This document shows positions 12,815 through 23,905 of a stretch of 64,000 nt of DNA, one piece after another. The position numbers and the translations under genes are program-made. The notes below the pieces were generated by a model. That model made no database searches, was not told the origin of the DNA, and saw only the letters and a list, made by a program, of their open reading frames with translations. How positions within the stretch are numbered: position 1 is the stretch's first letter; the number at the start of each line of letters is the position of its first letter. Source of the stretch: Pontederia crassipes (taxonomy: Eukaryota; Streptophyta; Magnoliopsida; Commelinales; Pontederiaceae); contig CM060191.1 of assembly GCA_030549335.1 (NCBI GenBank), forward strand, positions 5,895,001 through 5,959,000, read 5' to 3'.

Positions 12815-13690
12815 TCAGTCCAAACATAAATCCGGCTCCAACTCTAAGGTGGCAGCTGCTGTATACAGCAACCCACTGGTCGTACTAAAAGATCTTTGGA
12901 GCGCAGGCCAAAACCACCCCGAATTCGCCGCAGCTTCTTCTGCTGCGTCTTCCACCACCTGCTTCTTCGGCTCCTCCGTTGTCACCACGCCGAGCGTCTC
13001 GAGCTCGATCAGCTGCACGTATTTCTCAACAGCTCCCTGCTGCAAACAGCAGGTGATGGCTCCCAGGTCGAACGCACCCGTCACCCTCATGCTCATGCTG
13101 CTCTTCTCGAACTGCACCGCTTCAACGCCTGTTCATTTGCACGATTCAAGATAACGATCGTGTATATATAAAATATTTTGAACAAAATATTGCAAGCATA
13201 TATCTATGATAACAAATTCGTAATATGAACCTTGCGTTTTTAGGATGTGGTACGTGATGTACGCGATGACATCCCTAGTCGCCTCGCCGTGGCTCATCTT
13301 GAACACCGCAACCTTCGCTCTGCCGCCCTCTGCGGTGATCTTGCCTCTGCTCACGGCGGTCTCATCGCCCTCATGCCTCAATTCCGTTTGCGCGGCCGCC
13401 GCCGGCAGCACCGCCTCTTCTTCTTGATTGTCGTGTTCTAACTGTTGCTGCTGCTGCCGCCTGTCCTCCTCGGGTGCGTCCGCGACCTCCCGCGAAAGTA
13501 CCATTAGATTCTTACGGGTCTTCTTGAGGACCCGCTGCTTTACCTCGTCGGCATTGAAGGTGCCCTTGACCACCATCGTCGACCTGTCGACGATGTCCAC
13601 TGACTCTACCCCGTGCATCGTCTGGATGATCTTTTTTAACTTTTTGCTGCAGGATTTGCAGGTACAGGTGTGGGCGAAGGCTGCGTCCAT
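12815..13690 (-). CDS. HMA-domain (heavy-metal-associated) plant protein, copy 2, intact
   Basis: Two exons: 13231-13690 and 12815-13128 (donor GTTCAT, acceptor AACAG), joining in frame (CAA G|GC) to 257 residues. Residues 5-60 form an HMA ferredoxin-like fold with CTCKSC in the metal loop, then KLKKIIQTMHGVESVDIVD and MVVKGTFNADEVKQRVLKK. A Gln/Glu-rich linker (RRQQQQQ) follows. A second HMA-like fold spans the intron, from KVAVFKMSHGEATRDVI through VEAVQFEKSSMSMRVTGAFD, without metal-binding cysteines in the usual loop. The C-terminus ends LCLD without a CaaX farnesylation box, so this is an HPP-like rather than a classic HIPP protein. The family binds metals or acts as adaptor; the function here is unknown. 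It lies in a tandem array with a dead paralogue. Confidence 0.75.
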
Positions 13691-13744
13691 CCTGATAACC
13701 CCTTACACTTTCTGATGTTAAATCTCCAGTGCTTCTCCTATAGG

Positions 13745-13753
13745 TATATATAT
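13745..13753 (-). promoter_or_regulatory. TATA box of HMA copy 2
   Basis: TATATATAT lies 55 bases upstream of the copy 2 ATG, in a promoter segment (to about 13776) homologous to that of copy 1. Confidence 0.55.
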
Positions 13754-13868
13754 GTGACGGGATCCGAATAATACTCGCACTGGTGCGAATCGGAATTCCA
13801 ATGTTTCCAATATAGTCCGAATCATACTGGAATCATACTTCCAGTGTGGTCCGAATCAGAAACAGATT

Positions 13869-14091
13869 ACAAGCTCAAAGTTCTCAAATTTACGCTCCAA
13901 ACATTAACGAATTAACCAAAGCAGCTCCATAAGCGACGAGACCGAAAGAAAAGTCTCACCTTTAGGCACGGACGAGGCAAATTAATCTTCACCGGCCTTC
14001 TGGTAGACGTAGGTGAGGCCGCACTTGCCGCAACAGTGGCGGTCGAAGTGGTTAGCAATGAAGGTACCAGAGCCACACTCGGCGTTGGGAA
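13869..14091 (-). pseudogene. S27a 3' fragment (copy C)
   Basis: Homologous to the S27a 3' UTR (13869-13981) and the last codons (13982-14091), from [10 protein letters not shown] to AGED and the stop. The zinc-ribbon remnant reads RHCCGKC where the intact gene has RHYCGKC. The match ends at about 14091, just before the first CxxC codons of the zinc ribbon, and foreign sequence follows. No ubiquitin part, no promoter. Confidence 0.9.
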
Positions 14092-14164
14092 CAAGGCAGC
14101 TCATGCTCGGGAAATTTTGACTAATAATAAATAGATGATGCTGATTTCGATGGAAGGAGATCAC

Positions 14165-14340
14165 CTTGAGCAGAAAAGACGAAGAGTTGAGCGTGAGATC
14201 GCTGCATCTATCAGCATCCTCAGGGGAGAGGTTTGTAGCTGAGAGCAGATAGTGCCGGAAACAGATATAACTACAATGTTGATGAGCAGAACCACAAACA
14301 ATGCGGATCCACTTTCCCAAAGAAAGTATCTGCATGCTTC
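14165..14340 (-). pseudogene. Orphan exon of an NRAMP metal transporter
   Basis: A 176-base piece with an acceptor (TCAACAG, ending at 14341) and a donor (CAAG|GTGATC, at 14164) on the minus strand. It encodes [19 protein letters not shown] then [13 protein letters not shown], and in another frame [20 protein letters not shown] followed by SSFLLK. From memory of the family this is the exon of plant Nramp transporters carrying the helix before the extracytoplasmic loop and the loop itself. The frame break lies at TGCTCTCAGCTAC: removing one TC would restore it. No other Nramp exons were seen nearby, so it is a gene fragment left beside the S27a copy C. Confidence 0.75.
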
Positions 14341-14430
14341 CTGTTGACATGTATATGTTTTACAGTAATTAGTCAAGAAGAAGAAGAGAAATCAATTGTT
14401 TCTCACTGCAAAGTACATCCTTGATATATA

Positions 14431-16041
14431 TGTAACGCCCCCAAAATCGCACCTCCCGCCACGTAGGCGATCAGTTTGACCCCGGGAGCGCTACACTGTC
14501 TATTGTTCTTTGACCGTTCAATAAAATGTCTTATGTGGCACTAATAAAAAGATAATAAACCCAATAGTGGACCTTAAATGCGGAAGAGTAGCCAAGATGC
14601 CATGGTGAATGACTAAAATGCGGAAACTTCATAATATCTCATATTATAAAAATTATGCGAAAGTCTATGATAATTCGTATTATGGAAAATGTGCGTAACA
14701 TAGTGTTTTTGCAATATAGAAAATTATGCGGAAATATAATGAAACTTGTCTGAAGTTCTATGAGCGGAAGTAAAAACATGATGTCTCTGAACAGTACCAT
14801 GATTTAAACAACTATGAAATAAAAATGCAATAGTGGAAGATGTGTGACCAAAGAATCACTCTTCAATTCGAGATAACGATGGGAGAACACCTAAAATCTC
14901 AGAAATAGTGGGCATCTAAGCCAGTAGCTTCGCTGTCCCCTCAGCTAACTACATATTCCTCCATTGCTTTAACCCTGAACGTTACTTTAACTTTAGGGGC
15001 GACACATAGCAATCCCACATCATTGCCTTTAGTTTAATCATCTTTAGTTACTATGAAATTTATATTTGGGATACTTTGAAATCAATCTTTGTTCAATAAG
15101 ACTCAGCCAGTGTAGGTGTACTGGTCAAAGTCATAATTAAGATTAAGTGTGGATTGATACAATTTAGTTTAAGTCATTGGGTCTCTGTCGGACCGGTCGA
15201 CAACTCTTGATGGATCGGTCGACCGCTCGCATGTGCCGGTCGACCGATTCTCTGAAACCGGTCGGCCGGGGTTCTCTGATAATATGCCTACGAATCGATC
15301 GACCGACCGTCAAGCCAAAGAGATGCGCACTGCGCCTCGGATCGATCGACCGTTCCCTGGGGCCGATCGACCGATCGTATAGTTCAAACCTGTCTATCAC
15401 CATATAGACCGGTCGACCGCCATGGTGAGGCTGATCGACCGGTAGAGCAAGATTCGAAAAAAAAAGTTCTGTAAGTGGACCGGTCGATCGGTCCCTGCGA
15501 TAAAACAGGGCCGCCGGATTTCTTTATTGATTCCGGCGGCCTTCCGACCGTCGATTGACACCGTCGTGAATATGAAATTTGTAGGAAACTACTTCAGGAT
15601 CAATATGGATCTACTTTACGCATCAATTGATTATTAATTTGTCGTCTATAGGATTAAAATGCTAGGGTACCTTGTTCGTCGAAAAAATGGGTCCGTCGGT
15701 CGCTGTTCGTTGTCCGATTGTCATCGGCCGTTCGGGATCGATGCGAGGGAGTCGCCCGGTCCTTACGCATGCGAGGGAGGGTCGAAGTCGTGCGTCGAGG
15801 GTCGTCGGGTGTCACTGTCCGTCGTTGCTCTGCTCGCGCGATCGATCGCCGCTCGCCGAACAGAGGGAAGACGAGAGAGAGGGAGGCGGTAGTCGGGTTC
15901 CAAGAGGGCGCAGAAGTGACCCTCTCCCCCTCTTTATACGCCCTGGCCGAACGAGGCGAACGGTCGGGAGGCCAGGGGAGGCGACGCCTCCCCTGCCAAT
16001 CGATCATTTCGTCTCTTTTTTTTAGTGAACGAAACGTCACA
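14431..16041 (-). mobile_element. LTR of a Ty3/gypsy chromovirus (minus orientation)
   Basis: Read on the minus strand it begins TGTGACGTTTCG at 16041 and ends GGGGGCGTTACA at 14431, the usual TG...CA limits. It follows the integrase/chromodomain end of the minus-strand element, so it is its 3' LTR. A TATA box (GCGTATAAAG) lies near 15940. The region 15185-15500 is packed with GGTCGACC-like palindromes. It is homologous to the LTR at 24734-26997 but lacks a segment of about 650 bases present there (25971-26593). Confidence 0.85.
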
Positions 16042-16167
16042 TTATTACCCATTAAAAAATTCATCCTCGAATTTGGATAAGGATTAAGGCTTATAGAAAA
16101 GTTCAGGAAATTTCTTTCGCATTTTCGATTCGACTTTCCAAGTGGCTTATTTTCCTTGATAATGCTT

Positions 16168-17302
16168 TCATGCCACTTTGACTAATGCTATTCTCTTCCT
16201 CCCTTGCTGATGTTCCTGGTACTCCAATATCTCCGTGGGTTGTTCTTCATACGTCAGATCCTCCTTGAGGTATGGTTCTTCAATTTGGATCACGTTGGCG
16301 TAGTCGTGCTTGTACATCCGGAGTAAGAAAATGTTGTGTACTCTTGAATACGCCGGAGGCAGGGCCAACCTGCATGCTGAGTCTCCAACCATTTCGAGTA
16401 TCTCGAAAGGACCTACGTACCTTGGGTTCAATTTTTCTCGTTTGCTGAAATGCATTACTCCTTTAGTGGGGAAAACTTTGAGCAGAACTTGATTACCTGC
16501 CTCGAACTTATGTTCTCGGCGCTTCTTATCTGCGTAGGCCTTCTGACAATCTTGAGTAGACTTCATTCTTTTCTTTATCAGTTCGACTCTGTCTGTATAT
16601 TCCTGTGTTTGCTTTTGTAATTCTGCGCTCAAGATCTTTCTTTCTCCCACTTCGCCCCAACATGCCGGAGAACGACATGGGCGACCATACAACGCCTCAA
16701 AGGGAGATATCTCTATACTGGCATGGAAGCTATTGTTGTAAGAGAATTCTATAAGAGGAAGGTGATTGTCCTAAGTACCGTGCCAATCCAACGTGCATGC
16801 TCTCAACATGTCTTCCAATGTCTGAATTGTCCTCTCCGATTGGTCGTCCGTCTGAGGATGAAATACTGTGCTATACCGGAGTCTTGTCCCAAAGGCATTC
16901 TGAAGACTCTTCTAGAATCTAGAGGTGAACCTGAGATCTCTGTCGGATACAATAGCTATCGGGATCCCGTGAAGTCTAACAATCTCCTACACATATAGAT
17001 CCATGAGGCTTTCAAGAGATTGCTTCACCTTGATGGGTAGGAAGTGAGCCGATTTAGTGAGTTGATCCACTATAACTCATATGACGTCGTACCCCTTCTG
17101 ATTCCCACTTCCACTGTGGGATGCCCAGACTCTTCAAGGTTCTTTGTATCTTCTGATGTTCGATCTTGACCTGTTGGCACACAATGCATTTGGAGACATA
17201 CTCCGCTATCACCTTCTTCATGTCCGGCCACCAATAATTCCTCTATACATCCTTGTATATTTTTGTGCTCCCTGTGTGAATTGCAAACTCAGATTTGTGA
17301 CA
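16168..17302 (-). pseudogene. Ty3/gypsy integrase, degenerate (minus element)
   Basis: Minus-strand remnants of an integrase: an H2C2 zinc region near 17220-17300, core fragments with DRDLRFTSRFW-like sequence near 16900-16980, then an open frame 16168-16692 with [10 protein letters not shown]-like start, [16 protein letters not shown] and RVHNIFLLRMYK, the typical chromovirus integrase C-terminus. A chromodomain start (EYQEHQQGRKRIALVKVAWK) follows. Several stops and frameshifts interrupt the core, so it is inactive. The family places it near the Tekay-type chromoviruses. Confidence 0.85.
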
Positions 17303-18243
17303 TTAGTCTAGCTCCTCTCTTTGAAGTTCTGGATTGTTCGGTACCCATAGTCGGTCACGATACCTGATGCCACCATCTAAAGAGACTTTAAAATTTGTTG
17401 TTTCCATACTTGTCTTTATTATCATACTTTTATATTCTGCGTCTTCTACTTGAGCTTCTATGATCCTTCCTATTATATCCGGCACTATTTCCTGTATCAT
17501 CATTAGTGATCCATCATGCCTAACTCTCGGCGTCCATTTGAACAATTCTTCCATGAGCTCGAACCGTCGTAGGCGCATATAGGCCAGTGATCCTTCCCAT
17601 TTTTTACTGAGCGCGTCAGCCACTGAGTTTGCCTTGCCATGTTGGTAGTTGATGGAAAACTCGTAATCTTTTAGAAACTCCATCCAACGCCTTTGACGCA
17701 TGTTCAGCTCCTTTTGTGTGAAAACATATTTCAAACTTTTGTGGTATGCATAGACCACGAATTCTTCTCCATATAAGTAGTGACGCCAAAACTTGAGGGC
17801 GAACACTATTGTTGCCAACTCGAGGTCATGGGTTGGATAATTGATTTCATGCTTCTTCAGCTGCTAGATGTGTATGCCACTACTTTACCATGTTGCATTA
17901 GTACGCATGTCAATCCCGTACCACTAGCATCACTGTACACCACGTAGCCATCATTGCCAGATGGTAACGTCAGGATTGGCGCTGATGTGAGTCGCCCCTT
18001 TAACTCTTGAAAACTTTCTTCGCATTTGGGCGACCAGACGAATCTTTCTCCTTTCCTTGTAAGCTTGGTCAGTGGCAGTGCTATTCTGAAGAAGTCCTTG
18101 ATGAAACGTCTGTAGTATTCGGCTAATTCAAGAAAACTCCTAATCTCGGAGACATTCTTCGGTTGGGTCCAGTTGGACACTGCTTCTACTTTTGCCGAAT
18201 CCACTGCAGCTCCATCTTTAGAGATGATGTGTCCGATGAACAT
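17303..18243 (-). pseudogene. Ty3/gypsy RNase H region (minus element)
   Basis: Two open stretches: 17857-18243 carries the RT/RNase H connection (FIGHIISKDG, YYRRFIKDF, YSDASGTGLTCVLMQ) and 17303-17818 the rest ([36 protein letters not shown]). They are separated by stops near 17840. The Asp of YSDAS is kept. The family expects a single uninterrupted polyprotein, so this copy is dead. Confidence 0.85.
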
Positions 18244-18251
18244 TATCTGTT

Positions 18252-18950
18252 CTAGCCAAAATTCACATTTAGAGAATTTTGCTTATTCCTCAGATGCTCT
18301 CTATGTTGTTTCATGTTCGACGAATATATGAGGATATCGTCAACGAAGATAATTACGAACTTATCCAGGTGTTCGTGGAAAGTTCGATTCATGAGGTCCA
18401 TGAATGCTGCCGGAGCATTCGTCAACCCAAACGGCATCATCATGAACTCATAATGTTCGTATCTTAATCGGAAAGTTGTCTTTGGGATGTCTTCTTCTGT
18501 CACCCTTAACTGATGGTATCCACTCCTCAGATCGATCTTTGAGAATACCCTTGCCTTGGACAGCTGATCAAATAGGTCGTCGATGCGAAGTAGTGAGTAC
18601 ATATTCTTTATTGTGACTTTGTTCAACATTCTATAGTCGATACAAAATCTCAATGATTCATTCTTCTTCTTGACAAAAAGAACGGGTGCGCCCCACGGTG
18701 AGACACTGGCCTGATGAAATATTTGTCCAATAGCTCTTAAATTTGATCATTCAGTTTCTTCATCTCTGCTGGAGCCATGCGGTATGAGGCTTTGGAGATT
18801 GGTGCAGTTCCGAGTGCTACTTCAATGTGAAAGTCTATCTCCCTTCTGGGCGGTAGACCACTAACATCCTCGGGGAATACATCAGAAAATTCTCTCACTA
18901 CTTCTATGTCTTGAGGAGTCTTCTTTGGTTCCTTTAATTTGGTTATGTTG
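18252..18950 (-). pseudogene. Ty3/gypsy reverse transcriptase (minus element)
   Basis: The open part (18252-18653) reads [50 protein letters not shown] and FVDDILIYS, i.e. reverse-transcriptase blocks with the catalytic FVDD box intact. Upstream coding (to about 18950) is broken by stops. The residues after [13 protein letters not shown] lose the normal frame. Confidence 0.9.
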
Positions 18951-19120
18951 GCTAGGTAATCTCTACATCATTTTTGAAGTAATTTATGTGCCTTTATAGA
19001 AGAGACTATAATCTTTGATTCTTTCTGTGCAATACCCTTAACTATGACTTTATATGTATTATGTGTGCCTATGATTACTTTCTTTTGCTTGCACAATATT
19101 AACACATCATGTGAGGTTAG

Positions 19121-19354
19121 TCAATCCATGCCCAATATTATATCATAATCTTTCGTGGGAATAATGATAAGGTTGGCATGATAGTTCTTTGTTTCTATCT
19201 CTATGGGTACATTGGGAAGATATTTTGTTGTAAATAAGGTGCCCTGTGGGGTTAAGATGTTCATCTTATGCTCTAAGTTCATGATAGCTAACCCTAGGAT
19301 TTTGGCACATTCTTCAGATACAAAGGAATGTGAGGCACCGAAATCGAACAACAC
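19121..19354 (-). pseudogene. Retropepsin-like protease domain (minus element)
   Basis: A 77-residue stretch with LFDFGASHSFVS and, at its end, YDIILGMD, the two landmark blocks of Ty3/gypsy proteases. The active-site triad D-S/T-G is changed to D-F-G, which should abolish activity. It lies between gag and RT as expected. Confidence 0.8.
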
Positions 19355-19399
19355 TTTAGTAGGTAGATCGGCTATGAATAGCGTACCTCGAATGATATC

Positions 19400-20562
19400 A
19401 GTGTCATTCTACGGTGCATCCTCTTCCAGATTGAAGAGTCTTCCTGGTACCAACTGCTGTTGCCCGCGTCTCGGATAATTCACTGCGATATGTCCCATTC
19501 CGCCGTAGTAGTAATAGGCTCTCGACTTCATTCGACATTCCCCAGCATGGGTCCTGCCACAAGTGTTACATAGAACCCGTTCACCTTGTGCGGGTGGTGC
19601 CTGAGGGGCTCTTTGAGGCTGTTGCCGCTGCTGCTGTGCTGGGCGTCTCTGCCCCTGTTGAGGGAGTCGTTGCTGTTGTTATTGTTGTGCTTGCTGTTGC
19701 GGTAGGGGAGGAGCTTGTTGTGGTGGACAGTACGACTGTTGTTGTTGAGGACGGTAGTTCTGTTGATGTGCATAGTAAGTGTGGTACCGATTATCCCGTC
19801 GTTGGTTTTACCGATTGTTCCAACGGGGCTGCTGCTGCTGGTGGGAGCTCTATCCTACGTTCTGCTGGGCCCTCCTCTCCTTTATGAGATCATGATGGTC
19901 TCTCTCGGACAGAGTTGCCAGGTTGATTGCTTCATCCAGGATTTTACAATTTCCTGACCTAGTCTGGGATCTCGGTGAGGGCCTTAGTCCGTCCACGAAA
20001 CGTTTCACCAGCTCCTCATCGTTCAAAGCCGATTTAAAGTATTTCTTTAACCGGATGAACTTGGTCACGTATTGGTCTACGGTCATAGTCCCTTTCTCTA
20101 GGTGCAAAAACTCCTTCTGCTTCAAATCTCTCTGGTGGGACGAAAGATAACGTGTCTCAAACGCCTTGCGAAAGTCTCCCCATTCCACGGTTCTGACTCC
20201 CGAAAAGTTGGTGACTTTCTTTGCTTTCCACCATTCCTTGGCATCCCTCTGGAGAGTATCACTGGCGAATAGGACCTTCTTGTGTTCAGGGACGTCGATG
20301 ATGTCAAACTTCTCCTCTAAATTCTTGATCCACTGCTCGACAATGTCGATTCCTCCCTCCCCATTAAACGTCGGAGGCTTCGACCTCCAGAACTCTTATA
20401 GAGTGCAAGGAAAGGGGGCTCGACGTTCTGCTGTGATGGCGAATCGGGCATAGGTGGAGTAGGTGGAGGAGGATTCAATGGAGGTGGAGGAATAAGATGG
20501 GTCTCCTCTTCGTTGTACACTTCGTATTCGCTGGACGCTGATCCTCTTCTCTGGTCGGCCAT
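19400..20562 (-). pseudogene. Ty3/gypsy gag region (minus element)
   Basis: Starts MADQRRGSASSEYEVYNEEE (20562) with a Pro-rich stretch, runs through a capsid-like block in another frame (19850-20188: WGDFRKAFETRYLS, GTMTVDQYVTKFIRLKKYF, RFVDGLRPS), a Gln/His-rich low-complexity stretch (CAA-type repeats, 19600-19830), and a CCHC zinc knuckle (CNTCGRTHAGEC, near 19550). A second knuckle has lost its cysteines (YYYGGMGH). Frameshifts separate the parts. Confidence 0.8.
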
Positions 20563-21465
20563 CTATAAAGAGATCATGACAATGTTTGAGAAGATTGTAT
20601 AACTAAGGATCTTTAGTGAGGATAGAATTCTTAGATTAAAAATGTAGATCATGCTGATCACCATTTGTCAAAGTAAATATTTATTTATCATTAAGCTTTT
20701 CAAAAGGTAACATACGTCTGAGGCACACTAAGACCTTCCAACAAGATACATCAAACACTAGTCACTACGTCTAGAACGATAGGGGCACTCATCATCAGTG
20801 TATCCCATGTAGCAGAGATCACAGCACTCCTCTGGATCGGTCTGATTGATAGGGCTCGTGTCTCTGAACTGTAGCTCCCGTGGTGTGCAGGGGCTTCTTC
20901 TTCGTCATCGGAGGATATATAAATCGGATTGCTTATATGTCTTCCCTCCATCTTCCAGTTCCCCCCTGGGATTACGTCTTCCCATGTCCCAATGGTCGGT
21001 CGACCGACATTCTGGTCGATAGTTGTCGACGGACTTTTGCCGGATCGGTCGACCGATTAATTAGGATCGATCGACCGGCTCTGAGTCGCGACATAAGATG
21101 TCGAAAATCGATCGACCGATATAGGGAAATCGGTCGACCGATTCTTCGCACGAATAGAGCCACCGGTCGGAAATTTCATTTCCGGCCGACCTCCGACGTT
21201 AAATCACGATGCAATTAATATGAAAAGTGTTCCTACGTATCTCACTATCATAATTGAATAAGAGACGGTCATGTGCGGGGAGTCTAAAGGGGTGTAGGGA
21301 GTCCTACTCACCCTCTTATAACTTCTACCACCTTCTCCCTCTCGTGAGAAGGAGTTGTGAGAGAGTGGGGAGTGAGGGAGAGAATGGGGGGACGGTCGTG
21401 GGGGAGAGAGAATCCGTTCGTCCCACATCCTTTTCTTTTATTTTTAGAAAATTCAGGTCGTTACA
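20563..21465 (-). mobile_element. Leader and diverged 5' LTR remnant of the minus element
   Basis: Read on the minus strand, 21465 begins TGTAACGACC, an LTR-like start, followed by a TATA-like TATAAGAGGG and a shortened GGTCGACC-rich block (20985-21180) like that of the 14431-16041 LTR. The LTR then joins a leader with a short frame (IYISSDDEEEA, 20751-20951) ahead of gag. No TGGTATCAGAGC primer site remains, so the end of this LTR and the primer site appear to be deleted, or the LTR belongs to a related subfamily. Confidence 0.5.
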
Positions 21466-22204
21466 TAAAACCTACAAAATAATATATACTATATATAATT
21501 GTTGTTAGTACTTATATTTTTTCTCAAATTATTTCCGTCCACAGTATATGAATCTTCCTGGTTTTCAGATATAAAAATTATATGAAGTTTTTATAAAGAA
21601 TCTTATCATGAAGATGACAAAATAATACAACATGAATAAACATAATCAAATATACATATATACTTATATATAAGCAATTATATTTTACCAATAGTGTGTC
21701 ACTGTTTAAAGTTATATACTTAGGTTGGGACACAATGTTAATGGGCTAATGGTATCGCATCGGATTCGGTATTCAGTAATTTATTCATTTAGTTCTTCAT
21801 TCATCTAATGTATAAATTCAAATGCACTATTATATTTACAATTAATAAAATTGAAAAGTATTACAATTTCTGCAAAAATACGTTATATTCAATTATAGTT
21901 TTTTGTTTGTTTAAACTTAAAAAATTGAGTGGAGAGAAAAATGATGATATAGCACTTTTTTTAAAAAAAAACAATTAAGTGAAAGTTCACATGGCAACTA
22001 AAGAAACAGTCATCTGAGTGGAAAGAAATTGCTGATAACAAATTATAATGGTCGCAACTAAAATTAAATATCATGGTCATTTTGTTTAAAGTTGAATGAC
22101 CGTAAAATTAATTTATTTCAAATTTCACATATTTTACAATGTTAATACACTATTTATTTTATTTAATATACAATAGTGTTTTTTTGTTTTTCTTTGAATT
22201 TGAA
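21466..22204. other. AT-rich intergenic DNA
   Basis: No gene seen. A few short simple repeats of A and T only. Confidence 0.4.
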
Positions 22205-22631
22205 TTCGTCCGTTCCAATGATCGGAACCGTCGGTAACTATAAAATATATATTTTATTATTAATTTTTCGATGGTCAAAATCATCGGTAATTAAAAAATA
22301 TATATATTACTAATATTTTATTATTATTAATACTATACCTTTTTTCTGATGATTTAGGCCGTTGAAAAAATAGACACCGTCGAAAGTTTCGACGGCCGCC
22401 GTCGATCTTTCGATGGGTACAACCGTCAGAACTTTCAACGACCGCAATTGTTGGAATCTTTCGACGGATACGACTGTCAAAATTTTCTTACAAATTTTTC
22501 GTGCTCGTCGAGAATATTTTGCAACGAGATTTTTTCGACGGATCGTATCCGTTGGAAATTTCGATGTCCGATGAATTTCTCATAATTTTCGATGATGCGA
22601 CCGTCATAAAAATTGATTTTTTCTTGTAGTG
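22205..22631. mobile_element. CACTA transposon end fragment
   Basis: Ends at 22631 with TTTTTTCTTGTAGTG, the complement of CACTACAAGAAAAAA, the hallmark terminus of plant CACTA (En/Spm) elements. Inside lie many subterminal TTCGACGG / CCGTCGAA type repeats in both directions (22200-22620). No matching left terminus was found in the 1.1 kb before it, so it is a truncated end. Confidence 0.75.
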
Positions 22632-22920
22632 CCTGCTTGAGTTGAACCCTAAGATGGGCTAGGATAAGATGTCTTTTTTAATCAACGAAGTTATTTATAT
22701 TTAACGACCTATATATTATTATTGTTGTCACATGACATATGGTTTTTAACAAAAAAATATTAAATACTAAAATAATATACTTACTTTTATTGGACCCGAT
22801 GGCTATATATTAGGATAACAATAAATTACTATAATTAAGTTTCATTAGATAATTATAAAATATTTTGTTAGTTAAATATTTATAATTCACAAATATTTTG
22901 TTGAACCCGATGTTAATGAA

Positions 22921-23133
22921 TAATACAATTAGATTTTTTTTTATCGAAACCCACCGGTGTTCAGACTATTAGCACTCGACTAACCTGGTGTTCGGGCAGA
23001 AGCGATATTAATAAATCCTGATCAAAGTGGTGGCTCTGAGAATCGAATCTGATGCTACTAACACCTAGCGACCCTAGGACACAACCTCGCTATCGGTTGT
23101 GCCAGCCATCTTTCGTTATAATACAATCAGATT
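22921..23133 (-). mobile_element. tRNA-related SINE, minus strand, with target duplication
   Basis: Read on the minus strand the insert begins near 23118 (GATGGCTGGCACAACCGATA), has a box B-like AGATTCGATTCTC, and ends in a poly-A run (T-run at 22936-22943 on plus). It is flanked by TAATACAATTAGATT (22921-22935) and TAATACAATCAGATT (23119-23133), a 15-base target duplication with one mismatch. The size is about 183 bases. It is distinct from the TTG-tailed SINE in the PP2C intron. Confidence 0.7.
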
Positions 23134-23905
23134 TCGATATATCATTAGGTTAAAATATTCAATAAAAAAACAAAATAATATGTTATAGGTTATTGTTAAT
23201 TAACGATTCAGTTTTCAAAATAATAGATTCCTATCAATAATATATTGGAGATTATAGATTTATATGTTATAGCTAAGAAATGAGACATATAAGGTATGCA
23301 ATTACCATTTAGATAAAGTCAAACAAAAACCAAGATTATATATATTATTTAAACAAATAATATTTTAATTTAACTGATCAAATATCTTAAAATATAAAAT
23401 TTAAGCCCAAGGATCATATTTTTTTCATTTAAATTTCAAACAAAAACCAAGATTATATAAATGGCTCTTTAGCTATCTCTACAAAAGATTATATAATTTT
23501 TAGTCCAAGAATCATAGTTTTCATTCCACCAAATTGGTTTCCACCAAATTGGTGGAATGACAAAAAATTAATAATTTTACACTAAATTAATCCTCCATCT
23601 TCCTTCTCTCTTCATCTCTCTCCATTTCTCTTTTCCCATCTCTCACATTAATCTTTCATTTCTCTCTCTCATATTAGTAAACAAATATTATGATAAATAA
23701 ATTGTATCAATATTCATTTTAATTTATATTTATCTCTCATTTTTAACTTTATGATAAATATTATGAAAAATTATAATAAAAAAGAAAAAAATAGGTTAAA
23801 AAATAAAAGGGAAAATTAAATTAAGTAATAAAGAACTATATGATACATATTTGTTACTCGTTAACCATTATAAATTATTTAAATATATAGTAAATAAAAT
23901 GTAAA
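23134..23905. other. AT-rich intergenic DNA
   Basis: No gene seen. A short palindromic spot at 23521-23560 has TCATTCCACC and GGTGGAATGA as 10-base inverted arms around a duplicated CCACCAAATTGG. Confidence 0.4.

Noticed and set aside
15164-15407. Arg/Asp-rich open frames on both strands
   Set aside because: They arise from the palindromic GGTCGACC array in the LTR, which is open in several frames by composition.
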